DNA from: Siphonodentalium dalli
Taxonomy: Eukaryota; Mollusca; Scaphopoda; Gadilida; Siphonodentaliidae
Direction of reading: 5' to 3'
Assembly (NCBI GenBank): GCA_032622095.1
Contig: CP136068.1
Coordinates: 50,400,443 to 50,464,442 of the forward strand
DNA: 64,000 nt
Made by a program: the position numbers and the translations under genes. Shown one piece after another: positions 10,323 to 22,836 of the stretch (position 1 is its first letter; each line of letters begins with the position of its first letter). The notes under the pieces are model-generated. The model was given only the letters and a program-made list of their open reading frames with translations. It did no database searches and was not told the DNA's origin.

Positions 10323-10663
10323 ACACATAAGTTTTTAAGTCTATAAACACTATTTGATTTGAATATTCTTTTGAATAGTCTTACCATTGACATATTCATT
10401 CGTTCAAACCAGTTGATCTATTTTGTAACTTGGCTTTTAGTCGCTGGGCTCCGGCATCTGGGCTTTTAGTCACAACTGAAATAAAAATAAGTGAGAATAT
10501 CTTGGAGCGAATTTCTGCAACAATTTCACCGCCTGGTGGGACCCATTTAAAATAATACATTCCCTGTGTCTAATCCTACATTTTGATATACCATACGTCC
10601 CATTATATTGAATATACCAGCTGAAATCGATCCTGTAATTGTAAACATCGAGTCTATATTTAG
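10323..10663. repeat. S leader plus S stub, cut at G2 junction
   Basis: The same leader follows V2 (17,371) and V3 (26,603), and is followed there by a full S unit. Here only the first ~100 bp of S remain before the sequence jumps to block G at TTTAG (10,659-10,663). Confidence 0.85.
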
Positions 10664-11558
10664 TTGTTGTTTCTAACGGACATTCCAGATTTCAACACCC
10701 ATGTCTTATCAGTACACTATCGATCTGCCCCAATCTGATTGACATTCTGATATGACCAAACTGAGTGTTAACATCATTTGTGACATATCTGAAATTGTAC
10801 ATAAACGCCGTTTACTACAACACTCCTCACAAAACACACATATTTGCCACAAGTTGTCTGCGGGAGCCAGATTCAGGTACAGTATATATACTATTTGTTT
10901 GTGTCGTGATCTGAATGTCAAGTTGTTTGATGCAGTACAGAAGTTCGTTACTCGTATACTGGGCGCGTTTCTAAATAAAAAATATGGGAAGGTAGTTGGC
11001 ACCGGGACACGCATACTATAGAAATAAATTATATGTTTTAAATAGTTACTGATCGTGTTTTTGGCCCAAATGACCTCCTCCACTACCAATGCAGGTTTAA
11101 TCATTGTACTGGTTCATCGGTTAATGCGGTCTGTGATTTTGTTATTTACTAAATACTTTTAATTTAAGAGTTACACTAAATGTAAATATTCCTGATTACA
11201 CCCAGTTCGCAATATCCCCCTGTAGTATTTCAGGGCGGTCGAACAATAGAACATCTTGTAATTTCGATTTTCTTTGGTTATTGAAAATAATGACAATTTA
11301 ACATCTTTCTGTGTTACCTTATGGACTTTATTTTCTGATGCAAGGGCAATAAGTCGTAACGGCCTGTTGCGCTTTGAACTTTAATATATATTATATACTT
11401 TCATCTTTATATTATTTGTGTTTTTGTTCTGTTTAGTTCAAATATAATATTGTTAAAACCAAATGAATACAGCATGCTGCGCCATTCTGCCAAAACATAA
11501 GAACACATAAAATGCAATGTAATAAACGGTTTGTTCCTTTTTTTTCAGTTCTTGAAAA

Positions 11559-12982
11559 ATGGAAGACATCACTGCATCTCTAGGATTCCTTGATATAAGT
11601 TTGGATAATGTGATTATGGAAATAGAATTCATGGTAAGTGGTAACCAATGAAATTTGGGGTGTCTAATAGTAATCCCCAACTTTAGTCAAAATTGTCAAC
11701 AGTTGGAAATGTCATGCCCAAAACAACTGAAGTTGCTAATTTGAGACCAAATTTAGCTTGAGATTGTAAAGATAGTTTGAGAATCCAACCACAGATTGTG
11801 ATAGTAAATGAGCTGATTAGCTTCCATTGTTTCAAAACATTTAACATTTACCAGCAATTTACACAAAATGTAACCAGGAATGTACATATCTCTGTCTACC
11901 AACAAGTGGGAAAAGATCATGAAAATACTACGACATGCAAGTACAACCAGAGTTATAATGCTCTGGAAGAATGACTTTACAGTTGTACACGTATCTCCAG
12001 TAGACATGATTAGATTGAGAACTTCTAACTTCATTCACTGGTAGCTACCTATAATGTAATCGTGAAGATTAGAATATTGATCCCCACTTTCATTCAAAAT
12101 TTAGACTGACATGGCCATCAGAGGTGCGATTTTCCAGCGAAATTAACCGTTTGTGAAGTTTCCCTCCTTCCATGAAACCGACATCCTCATAACATGGCCG
12201 AGAATTATTACGATTGTAAACCTTATAGCACGATCGTGGATACCTGCAAGAGCCATACAAAAAGCGAATTAATACGATGCTTTGACAAAACACATGTGCA
12301 ATAAATTTAGAAATCTTAACGAAGACATGGTTCTGCTCGATTGTCGAAACCGGACCAAACCGGTGTTGCGACAAAAAAATAACGCAGCCCATATTTAATC
12401 CAGGAAACTAAACACTTGCGCAAGGGATATTGCTCGGGTGGTTATACGATTTCTAGATATGGCATATCAGAAATCAAGTCCACGTGGCAGTAGATCACTC
12501 CAAATGATCGTATTCTGGTTTATGTATATCATGATGGGTTATGATGCTTTGTGTTGAATGCATACTATATAGACGGAATTCCACATGTCATATTGTAAAT
12601 AAGGTATATATATTGTAACTGCATTATCTCTGTACCTATATACGTACTATTTTAATTGAATTGCCCATAACGACTGAGATGAGATAATCCAGACCCCCAT
12701 CATGTAACTATTTACTGGGTACGTCATATTTATATTTTGTTTATATATTTTTATAATTTATACCATCTTCTAATTTTTTAGCCAATCTCTGAGCTGAAGT
12801 TCATTTACGTCGGAAAATATAAGCGATCGAGAACCAGAATGTCGAGAGCCAGACGCGCCTTGTTCGTGGACACACCGAAGACAGGTCGTGACGGAAATCG
12901 TCGGAAATCTCTACGGAAACGAACGATGGATGACGAAGACGAGCAAGTTTACAGCCAATCAAAACGAAGAAGAACGTGCTAA
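11559..12982 (+). CDS. gene A copy 2: coding exons intact, promoter lost
   Basis: Coding exons at 11,559-11,633 and 12,782-12,982 encode the same 91 residues as copy 1, with identical splice sites and an adjacent AATAAA (12,983-12,988). The duplication breakpoint at 10,663 removed the TATA region and the non-coding exon 1, replacing them with S-stub sequence. Expression would need a new promoter or read-through from V1/S sequence. It may be transcriptionally silent although its reading frame is undamaged. Function unknown; see copy 1 for residue features. Confidence 0.5.
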
Positions 12983-13628
12983 AATAAAGTTAGTGTTTTA
13001 TTTTTTTTCTCGTCGCAAATTGCATAATAGTGCAGTCTAACAAAAAACCTCTATGTAAAATCCGTGTCTCGGTCCTAAATTTCCGATAGTTAAATTTTCA
13101 ATTCAATGAGAAATTTGTTGTTACAACAAAATTTGAATATTTTCCTATTTTTGAAATGTGCCATCATTTGGAAAATTTTCAACCATATTTTTTAACAGTT
13201 GGAAGGTTCAAATTACCAGTTTGTGCAAATTCTAACCAAATGGGAGGGGTGGGCTGTAAATGGGACTCACCGGACGCGAGTATCGATTATTGTTATATAT
13301 CATAATTTATGTGTTATGCATTATATGTTTAATTTATCTGTCATTTGCCACTGCCTGTATTGGTGTATTTGCAATAAACTATATATAATATCTATCTATC
13401 TATGTATCTATCCATACTATATGGATTCCACACAAATTGCGATTAGGGGAAACGGTAATATGTGAAAACCAAACTTCTTTGAATTCAGAATTCATATTTA
13501 TATTTCAGAGAAGTATTAATAAGTTGTTATATATACATTCTCCGTGATAGAAACAATGTGTAAATGATTACACAATTGCATGTCCCGTAGATATGGAAGC
13601 CCAGGGATCATAGTGTATTTATAACATT

Positions 13629-14100
13629 AAAGGTACTCAATCCGTAAAGAGGGTCCCCATCTTAACAGATTCCAACAACAACAATCCGATCAGAGGGTCC
13701 TATATTACTATTTCTTTGGCTTTGGGGGTAAAAAATATTTGATTCGAGTCGAGGAACCCATCAAACAAAGCTCAGAGTTAATAGATATTGATTTTTGAAA
13801 TTTGTTATGTTCTCGAGATGAGTACTAATAACTGCCGTAATCTGCTCTGGATGTGTACTCCAAATCTATTCAACCAGACAAGGATGGATAACTCTAAAAT
13901 CAAGTGGTAATTTTAACGCAATTTTGACTGAGTTCTGGGCCAGATAGTATTCCCGATATGAAAAATAATAGATTTCTAAAATCGATATCTAACAAATCTG
14001 AGCTTTGATGGGTGACTTCCTCGACTCGAATCAAATATTTTTGATCCCCGAAGCCATTGAAATAGTAATTGAGAGGAGTTTTATCGGATTGAGTACCTTT
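13629..14100. mobile_element. M2 foldback element (G2)
   Basis: Duplicate of the element at 7686-8157, with the same inverted ends; carried along by the block duplication. Confidence 0.7.
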
Positions 14101-14379
14101 GACTGTTAACTTTAATCAGAGTCGACGAACCCCAGTGAACCCAATCTATTTCTATAAATATATTATACACAGCACACACCCTTTCACTTAAAGGCCCACT
14201 TAATTTTCAAGTCACCGATTATTTTTTTTAAGTTCCTTGATATACGGTTTTAACAACAATCTATGCCATAAAATATGATTAAAATACTATAATTCATCAC
14301 CATTTGAAACATAAGTGTCTCAGAAGACATAGTAAGGTCCCGGTTATGGCTCCCAGAATGCAACAGAATAACAAAAAAT

Positions 14380-14451
14380 GTATTTTCAATGGAAGGGGAA
14401 TAACTATATCTTTAAGATATAAAGTTATTCCCTCTCCATTGAAAAAAATAC
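14380..14451. repeat. 72-bp hairpin (G2)
   Basis: Identical to the hairpin at 8437-8508. Confidence 0.7.
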
Positions 14452-14683
14452 AATTTGCACTACAATCCAGATGAAACTGAAGCACAAAAACACGTCGATA
14501 ACTCAACAAAAACAACATATTCACAGTTTATTCGACCGGATAAGTTGATAATACAATGCGTTGGAGTTTCCTCTTTCAAATGGAATCTAATAAGGCATAT
14601 ATTTTATATTTGTGATCTTGAGGTTCGAAATTTAAGTGTGCCTTTAAGTATATATATTATTTTACTCTTCCCTTTATTTGCAG

Positions 14684-14845
14684 TCAGGAAAACACAAAAG
14701 CAAGAAGGCGAACGAGGAACAGAACATCAGACGCAATGACGGCGCGTGCACGGGTGGATCCATGACACAGAATCGATGGGTATCCCCACAATGGAGACTG
14801 TTCGATATGAATCAATGGACAGGTTCAGTTTTACGCACTTTTTGA
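14684..14845 (+). CDS. alternative 3'-terminal exon candidate (G2)
   Basis: Same acceptor, 53 codons and TGA as the exon at 8741. Poly(A) signal at 15,142-15,147. As in G1 it would join gene A exon 2 in phase 0, but copy 2 lacks the gene A promoter. Confidence 0.35.
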   Translation, partial: SGKHKSKKANEEQNIRRNDGACTGGSMTQNRWVSPQWRLFDMNQWTGSVLRTF

Positions 14846-15407
14846 CGACGCGTGACGTGTTGAAAACAATAGATGAAAAAGAAAGGGTTGTTTCAGTGGC
14901 TTGGCGACAGGAAGAGGGAAGAATAATCTCAGCTTCCAAAAAGAAAGAAAGGAAAAAGAACGAAAAGAACGACATACGGACAGCGAAGGAGGGAGACACT
15001 CGCAATCAACTACAGTTTTTGTGTCATGGCAAAAATATTATGTTAAAGTATATACATGTATATTCAATTGTTGACGATACTGCTTGTTGTCTGTTATTGT
15101 AATTTTATGCAAACATACGTGTAGTGCTTGCGATTCAGTAGAATAAACCAAAAGCTTGTTATAATTTGATGGTCGATTTTTCATCCAAATAACACGCCTG
15201 TCCAACTGGTCCTGCTTCTGGTGACCCATTTCGGTAATGCGTATAGCCTGTTGAACAATCCTATTCCAACGATGAAGTTGGTTCGTTTTCTACCACGCAT
15301 GTGTCGTCAATTCCCAAACTCACCGAACTCATTGATGTACTTGGACTACTTCTGTAGGGTTCTGAAGTTTACTAACTTTTCCTTTGATTTGATTCCCTAA
15401 GACCATA

Positions 15408-15886
15408 ATGTATACCCACGCTTCTTGGATTGGCCATTATCCTAAGCATCTTTGTGGCACCCAGCAGTCTCGTCGAAGAGCTACCACCAGATGCGAACAA
15501 AACTCGCGGTGCTAGTTTGTGGGCATGTGTCATGATAGAGGAAATGAGATCTGATCACGAACCGTCCTATACCCTGGGGTAAGTTTCATACACAGACAGG
15601 ATATTATGCGTGGCGGTCCTTTCTTTGTGTGCTAATGAAGGTTTGAGTTGTTATCATCCTCGCTCTGGGTAGTGGCCGGTATGATTCAAGAAAATATGAA
15701 TGCCATCAGCAGAAATATGACGTGTTCAACACGAAGAACAGCCAGAGGAATGTTGTATTAATGAGATCTTGCAATCAGGGCAACACACATGTTGGGTACA
15801 CCGAGTGGTTTCTTGGCAACACCACCATTCCGACCATATGCCGCAGACATAACATCAATATTCTAAGCTATCTTGCGGGATCATAA
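15408..15886 (+). pseudogene. gene H copy 2
   Basis: ATG at 15,408, leader frame 15,418-15,578, exon b 15,673-15,886. Same phase-2 splice pair, same four Cys and two sequons, and the same extra base between ATG and leader as copy 1. Confidence 0.38.
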
Positions 15887-15921
15887 TGGAACATCTCACG
15901 TTCGATCTTTGATGGATTTGC

Positions 15922-17370
15922 AGTCATACGCGAGGTTGGTTCTCATATTATCCTCCGGTCATACGTGGGGGAGGTTCTGATATGAACACATTATTCACTG
16001 GTCATACGCAGTGCTAATGGAGGAGAACCGCCGGTCATACGCGGTGGAGGTTCATATTATCTGCCGGTCATACACGGTGGAGGTTCTCATATGAACATAT
16101 TATCCACCGGTCATACGCAGTGGAGGTTCATATTATCCACCGGTCATACACGGTGGAAGTTCTCATATGAACATATTATCCGCCAGTCATACGCGGTGGA
16201 GGTTCATATTATCTGCCGGTCATATGCGAGGGAAGTTCTCATATTATCCTCTGATCATATGTGGGGGAGGTTCTGATATGAACATATTATCCGCCGGTCA
16301 TACGCGGTGGAGGTTCATATTATCCGCCGGTCATACGCGAGGGAGGTTCTCATATTATCCACCGGTCATACGCGAGGGAGGTTCTTATATTATCCTCCGG
16401 TCGTACATTGGGGAGGTTCTCATATGAACATATTATCCGCCGGTCCTACGCGGTGGAGGTTCATATTATCCGCCGGTCATACGCGAGGGAGGTTCTCATA
16501 TTATCCTCCGGTCATACGTTGGGGAGGTTCTCATATGAACATATTATCCGCCGGTCATACGTGGTGGAGGTTCATATTATCCGCCGATCATACGCGAGGG
16601 AGGTTCTCATATTATCCTTCGGTCATATGTGGGGGAGGTTCTGATATGAACATATTATCCGCCGGTCATACACGGTGGAGGTTCATATTATCCACCGGTC
16701 ATACGTAGGGGAGGTTCTCATATGAACATATTATCCGCCGGTCATACGCAGTGGAGGTTCTCATATGAACATATTATCCGCCGGTCATACGTGGTGGAGG
16801 TTCTCATATGAACATATTATCCGCCGGTCATACGCGGTGGAGGTTCATATTATCCGCGAGGGAAGTTCTCATATTATCCTTCGGTCATAGGTGGGGGAGG
16901 TTCTGATATGAACATATTATCTGCCGGTCATACGCGGTGGAGGTTCATATTATCCACCGGTCATATGCGGTGGAGGTTCTCATTTGAACATATTATCTGC
17001 CGGTCATATGCGAGGGAGGTTCTCATATTATCCACCGGTCACACCCGAGGGAGGATATGACCGGCGGATAATATGTTCATATGAGGACCTCCCCAACGTA
17101 TGACCAGAGGATAATATGAGAACCTCCCTCGCGTATGACCGGTGGATAATATGAACCTCCACCGCATATGACCGACAGATAATATGTTCATATCAGAACC
17201 TCCCCCGCATATGACCGGAGGATAAAATGAGAACTTCCCTCGCGTATGACCGGCGGATAATATGAACCTCCACCGCGTATGACCGGCAGATAATATGTTC
17301 ATATGAGAACCCCCCCCCCCGCGTATGACTGGCAGATAATATGAGAACCTCCACCGCATATGAATGGCGG
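15922..17370. repeat. V2: long inverted minisatellite
   Basis: Forward units (GGTCATACGCGGTGGAGGTT..CATATTATCC) run to about 17,054 and then switch abruptly to reverse-complement units up to 17,370. Unit variants alternate between GCGGTGG, GCGAGGG, GTGGGGG and GTTGGGG after GGTCATAC. Some carry the ATGAACAT insert. Several reading frames stay open across it because few units contain stops; these ORFs (up to 133 codons) are artefacts of the repeat. Compared with V3 a segment near 16,015 is deleted and replaced by a short unique stretch (GCTAATGGAGGAGAACC). Confidence 0.93.
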
Positions 17371-17597
17371 ACACATAAGTTTTTAAGTCTATAAACACTA
17401 TTTGATTTGAATATTCTTTTGAATAGTCTTACCATTGACATATTCATTCGTTCAAACCAGTTGATCTATTTTGTAACTTGGCTTTTAGTCGCTGGGCTCC
17501 GGCATCTGGGCTTTTAGTCACAACTGAAATAAAAATAAGTGAGAATATCTTGGAGCGAATTTCTGCAACAATTTCACCGCCTGGTGGGACCCATTTA
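17371..17597. repeat. S leader after V2
   Basis: The same 227-bp sequence follows V3 (26,603-26,829) and V1 (10,323). GGCTTTTAGTC occurs twice near 17,480 and 17,510. No gene. Confidence 0.8.
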
Positions 17598-20229
17598 AAA
17601 TAATACATTCCCTGTGTCTAATCCTACATTTTGATATACCATACGTCCCATTATATTGAATATACCAGCTGAAATCGATCCTGTAATTGTAAACATCGAG
17701 TCTATTTTTAGCTGTTTTATCGGCGCGTGTTTGCGTGTTCGCCATTACAATATTCGCACTAAAACAGCCATATTCTATCTAAAAACGAATGCACAGTATT
17801 CCACTGCGTTATTTGATACCCACAACTTGTTGTTTGCTAGCGTATTCATCGAGAAATCTAAATTCTAAACATTAATGTCGAACGCAGTTTTTCGTGTTTG
17901 TGGCATTTTATGTTAGGTCAGTTGTCGACCGAATAATGTAACTTCCGGTGTCCGGTCAGTGACGGGGTTAATATGTGTGAATAGAGCGAATGTGGACCTT
18001 TCGTGAGACACCAAAAGGAGCCCTCTACGCGCTGTATTCCTCGAGATATCGGCCGTCCCACGCAATTTGAAAATCCCGTCCCGCAGATTGTCATGCTATC
18101 CCAAATTCCACCCCATGTTAGGTCAGTTATCGATCAAATAATGCAACTTCTGGTATCCGGTCAGTGGCGGGGTTAATATGTGTGGATAGGGCGAATGTGG
18201 GCCTTTCGTTAGACACCAAAATGAGCCCCCTACGGGCGTATTCCTCGAGATACCGGCCGTCCCACGCAATTTGAAATTTTGTCCCGCAGATTGTCGTTTT
18301 GTCCCATATCCCATCCCATCCCGCAGATTGTCAGATTCGAAAACTTGGAAGGGGCTATATGATCGCGTCCCTGTCATATACATGTAGATGCCCGCTGGGT
18401 GGCACCGCACGAAATTGCAAGGATTTCCTAGTGGGCGCCATGGTTCTGGCTACGCAGCCGAGTTAGTAACAAAAAGTTTTATTTTGACACACCATGCACG
18501 ACTTCAGCCCAATTTTCGAAAATTTGGAAGGGGCTATATGGTCGCGTCCATGTCCAAAAGATGCCCGCTGGGCGGCACCGCACAAAATTGCAAGGATTCC
18601 CGGGTGGCGGCCATCTTTCTGGTCACATAAATGATAAATGAAATAGCATCTGAGAATAGGGAACTGGGCACTGGGATGGAATTCATGGAGATGTTTTTTG
18701 TGTGCAACACTGTACTTTGTCATTGTGGGCATTAAATATATATTGCCCTAACTAATGCGCACATGTGTTAAAATCGATAGTAAATACTAACCTGCTTCCC
18801 CGACGTATTTTCAATTATGTGACCTAACAAAACTTCCCAAATCCAAATTTAGCTCTTAGAGACTTTCTGTTGTCTCCCGGAAGACGCCGATCCGCGGAGA
18901 GTACGATTTTAGTTTATACCGTGTGATAGTTGGACGTTCCGTTGCGCCTGTGAACGTGCCTGTTTAGTTGCTTATGCAAATATTAGCAGATTTTCATTTC
19001 GTGCATGAAATATTTTCTTTCACCTGGCAAAACATAGGATTACATGTTTACCGAAGCACTCCATGAACTTAAATATCATCTCGATTTAATGGTACCGTAT
19101 AGACACCGTGTGATTTGGCTGTCATGGAAACAGTCACATAATAATAACATCGGCAAGGGTGAAATTCTGCCCACGGCTGAGTAGGAGCACCGTCAATGCT
19201 AACGGCAACTGGGAGAAATGCTAACAGCAGGCAGGATTTGGGGAAATGGTTAAATGTATTTGTTAACCCTTTCAGTGCCAGGTGCCGATCTCTTCGGCCC
19301 TAATTTACGGTCTGTAAAATCGGCCCTAAAAAAAACAAACAAACAAACAAATGGGTTGAATTTTTTTTGGGTATGCTTAAGCATGCTATAGCGAATTTAA
19401 AAACAAACTGGATAAAACCTTAGGGGCGTGTTTTAACTCAAAACTATCACCAAGTATTCATAGTAATAATTTTGATGCCCATGAAAAACGTAAGATTCCC
19501 TGGCACTAAACCTACAAAATAAGTCTGTTAAAGAATATAAGAAATGTTTTTTTTAAATAATAACAAATGATGAAAAATTGTTAGGCCAATGCATTCCCTT
19601 ATATATGCGAGTCGACCTATGGTCGACTCGCATATATAAGAGAATGCATTGGCACAGGGTATATGGGTTGATACAAAAATCGAACTGGCACTGAAAGGGT
19701 TAAGGGGAAATTTTTCAACTTATGGCCACTTAACTTTGAAAGCTTGACTCACATTAGGGCATTCGAACATACTATACACTCAAATATCAATATCAATTAT
19801 ATCTGAACGTATATCTGGAAGCCAAGACAGTAGACAGTCGGTTTCATAGTGTCCAATGCGGCGTATCCAACTAGTATCCATATAATATAACATTTATTTG
19901 ATACATTTACTTGAAAAATGTACAAAAATTACTCGACAACGACAATTTGTAATTTCGCATTCCGGCCAATCTGCCACCCGTAACATTACATCGTACACAA
20001 CAGACTTAAAATAATGGAAATCCGGTTACCTTAGTCTACGACTCAGATACTATAAAGAAACCAACATCAACATTTGAGTACAATATCCCGTTAAAGATAC
20101 GGTTGGCCTTTGCGGTGGGTATCCTGTGAAAATATCTCCACCCGTCAAAAACCGCCACAAACAGAAAGAACATCAAAATGTAGATAGACTTTGTCCGTAT
20201 ACAAATAAGAAATATCGCATAAACAGTAT
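17598..20229. repeat. S1: 2,632-bp repeat unit
   Basis: First unit of a tandem pair. It contains a 205-bp dimer (GTTAGGTCAGTT at 17,912 and 18,117), a 178-bp dimer (CGAAAACTTGG at 18,339 and CGAAAATTTGG at 18,517), a TTAA-flanked MITE, and a closing segment (20,094-20,229) that occurs only where one S unit is followed by another. ORFs of 60 to 113 codons fall inside the dimers on both strands and overlap heavily; I see no splice-supported gene. Confidence 0.92.
19267..19699. mobile_element. piggyBac-type MITE in S1
   Basis: 433 bp between TTAA 19,263-19,266 and TTAA 19,700-19,703. Ends are CCCTTTCAGTGCCAG and its complement CTGGCACTGAAAGGG. The central 67-bp palindrome lies at 19,586-19,652. 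The right subterminal region lacks the GACC found in S0, S2 and S5. Confidence 0.8.
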
Positions 20230-22836
20230 AAATAATACATTCCCTGTGTCTAATCCTACATTTTGATATACCATACGTCCCATTATATTGAATATACCAG
20301 CTGAAATCGATCCTGTAATTGTAAACATCGAGTCTATTTTTAGCTGTTTTATCGGCGCGTGTTTGCGTGTTCGCCATTACAATATTCGCACTAAAACAGC
20401 CATATTGTATCTAAAAACGAATGCACAGTATTCCACTGCGTTATTTGATACCCAAAACTTGTTGTTTGCTAGCGTATTCATCGAGAAATCTAAATTCTAA
20501 ACATTAATGTCGAACGCAGTTTTTCGTGTTTGTGGCATTTTATGTTAGGTCAGTTGTCGACCGAATAATGTAACTTCCGGTGTCCGGTCAGTGACGGGGT
20601 TAATATGTGTGAATAGAGCGAATGTGGACCTTTCGTGAGACACCAATAGGAGCCCTATACGCGCTGTATTCCTCGAGATATCGGCCGTCCCACGCAATTT
20701 GAAAATCCCGTCCCGCAGATTGTCATGCTATCCCAAATTCCACCCCATGTTAGGTCAGTTATCGATCAAATAATGCAACTTCTTATATCCGGTCAGTGGC
20801 GGGGTTAATATGTGTGGATAGGGCGAATGTGGGCCTTTCGTTAGACACCAAAATGAGCCCCCTACGGGCGTATTCCTCGAGATACCGGCCGTCCCACGCA
20901 ATTTGAAATTTTGTCCCGCAGATTGTCGTTTTGTCCCATATCCCATCCCATCCCGCAGATTGTCAGATTCGAAAACTTGGAAGGGGCTATATGATCGCGT
21001 CCCTGTCATATACATGTAGATGCCCGCTGGGTGGCACCGCACGAAATTACAAGGATTTCCTAGTGGGCGCCATGGTTCTGGCTACGCAGCCGAGTTAGTA
21101 ACAAAAAGTGTTATTTTGACACACCATGCACGACTTCAGCCCAATTTTCGAAAATTTGGAAGGGGCTATATGGTCGCGTCCATGTCCAAAAGATGCCCGC
21201 TGGGCGGCACCGCACAAAATTGCAAGGATTCCCGGGTGGCGGCCATCTTTCTGGTCACATAAATGATAAATGAAATAGCATCTGAGAATAGGGAACTGGG
21301 CACTGGGATGGAATTCATGGAGATGTTTTTTGTGTGCAACACTGTACTTTGTCATTGTGGGCATTAAATATATATTGCCCTAACTAATGCGCACATGTGT
21401 TAAAATCGATAGTAAATACTAACCTGCTTCCCCGACGTATTTTCAATTATGTGACCTAACAAAACTTCCCAAATCCAAATTTAGCTCTTAGAGACTTTCT
21501 GTTGTCTCCCGGAAGACGCCGATCCGCGGAGAGTACGATTTTAGTTTATACCGTGTGATAGTTGGACGTTCCGTTGCGCCTGTGAACGTGCCTGTTTAGT
21601 TGCTTATGCAAATATTAGCAGATTTTCATTTCGTGCATGAAATATTTTCTTTCACCTGACAAAACATAGGATTACATGTTTACCGAAGCACTCCATGAAC
21701 TTAAATATCATCTCGATTTAATGGTACCGTATAGACACCGTGTGATTTGGCTGTCATGGAAACAGTCACATAATAATAACATCGGCAAGGGTGAAATTCT
21801 GCCCACGGCTGAGTAGGAGCACCGTCAATGCTAACGGCAACTGGGAGAAATGCTAACAGCAGGCAGGATTTGGGGAAATGGTTAAATGTATTTGTTAACC
21901 CTTTCAGTGCCAGGTGCCGATCTCTTCGGCCCTAATTTACAGTCTGTAAAATCGGCCCTAAAAAAAAAAAAAAAACAAACAAATGGGTTGAATTTTTTTT
22001 GGGTATGCTTAAGCATGCTATAGCGAATTTAAAAACAAACTGGATAAAACCTTAGGGGCGTGTTTTAACTCAAAACTATCACCAAGTATTCATAGTAATA
22101 ATTTTGATGCCCATGAAAAACGTAAGATTCCCTGGCACTAAACCTACAAAATAAGTCTGTTAAAGAATATAAGAAATGTTTTTTAAAAATAATAACAAAT
22201 GATGAAAAATTGTTAGGCCAATGCATTCCCTTATATATGAGAATGCATTGGCACAGGGTATATGGGTTGATACAAAAATCGGACCTGGCACTGAAAGGGT
22301 TAAGGGGAATTTTTTCAACTTATGGCCACTTAACTTTAAAAGCTTGACTCACATTAGGGCATTTCGAACATACTATACACTCAAATATCAATATCAATTA
22401 TATCTGAACGTATATCTGGAAGCCAAGACAGTAGACAGTCGGTTTCATATTGTCCAATGTGGCGTATCCAACTAGTATCCATATAATATAACATTTATTT
22501 GATACATTTACTTGAAAAATGTACAAAAATTACTCGACAACGACAATTTGTAATTTCGCATTCCGGCCAATCTGCCACCCGTAACATTACATCGTACACA
22601 ACAGACTTTAAAATAATGGAAATCCGGTTACCTTAGTCTACGACTCAGATATTATAAAGAAACCAACAACAACATTTGAGTACAATATCCCGTTAAGTTG
22701 TTACCCAGTCTATTCGTTCTATTTCTCAGCATCTCCCATATCTCTGTTTTTGTGTTGCCTCTCTGTTTCCTTTTGTTTTGTTTTGAACACGTCTTAGTTT
22801 TCCCTCTATAGTTTATATATCGCTCTGTTCTTACAT
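20230..22836. repeat. S2: second S unit, joined to partial G3
   Basis: Follows S1 without a gap. It differs from S1 by diagnostic bases: TTACAAGG at 21,049, CCTGACAAAA at 21,659, ACAGTCTG near 21,940 and a shortened MITE palindrome. It ends in the natural S-G flank (GTTGTTACCCAGTC) and is cut at TTACATG (22,836), where the sequence jumps into the middle of block G. Confidence 0.9.
21899..22299. mobile_element. piggyBac-type MITE in S2, short-palindrome variant
   Basis: 401 bp between TTAA 21,895-21,898 and 22,300-22,303. The central palindrome is reduced to 34 bp (22,218-22,251) because the GCGAGTCGAC..GTCGACTCGC core is gone, a loss expected at a cruciform-forming sequence. It shares this form with S5. 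Confidence 0.8.

Larger units (their letters stand above)
10664..15921. repeat. G2: tandem duplicate of block G (offset 5,943)
   Basis: This block repeats positions 4721 to 9978 nearly base for base. I noticed only three substitutions: 7338/13,281, 8416/14,359 and 9057/15,000. It starts inside intron 1 of gene A, so promoter and exon 1 are missing. Confidence 0.93.

Noticed and set aside
16091..16708. Overlapping ORFs of 61 to 133 codons in three frames across V2 (same in V3)
   Set aside because: They are translations of a 33-43-bp repeat that happens to lack stops; no start context, and frames are open in several phases at once.
18123..18732. ORFs of 95, 80 and 89 codons repeated in each S unit
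   Set aside because: They overlap on opposite strands inside the 205-bp and 178-bp dimers, and have no splice or promoter signals.
20036..20377. 113-codon minus-strand ORF at the S-S junction
   Set aside because: It exists only because one S unit abuts the next; in other contexts the same start leads to a different, shorter tail.
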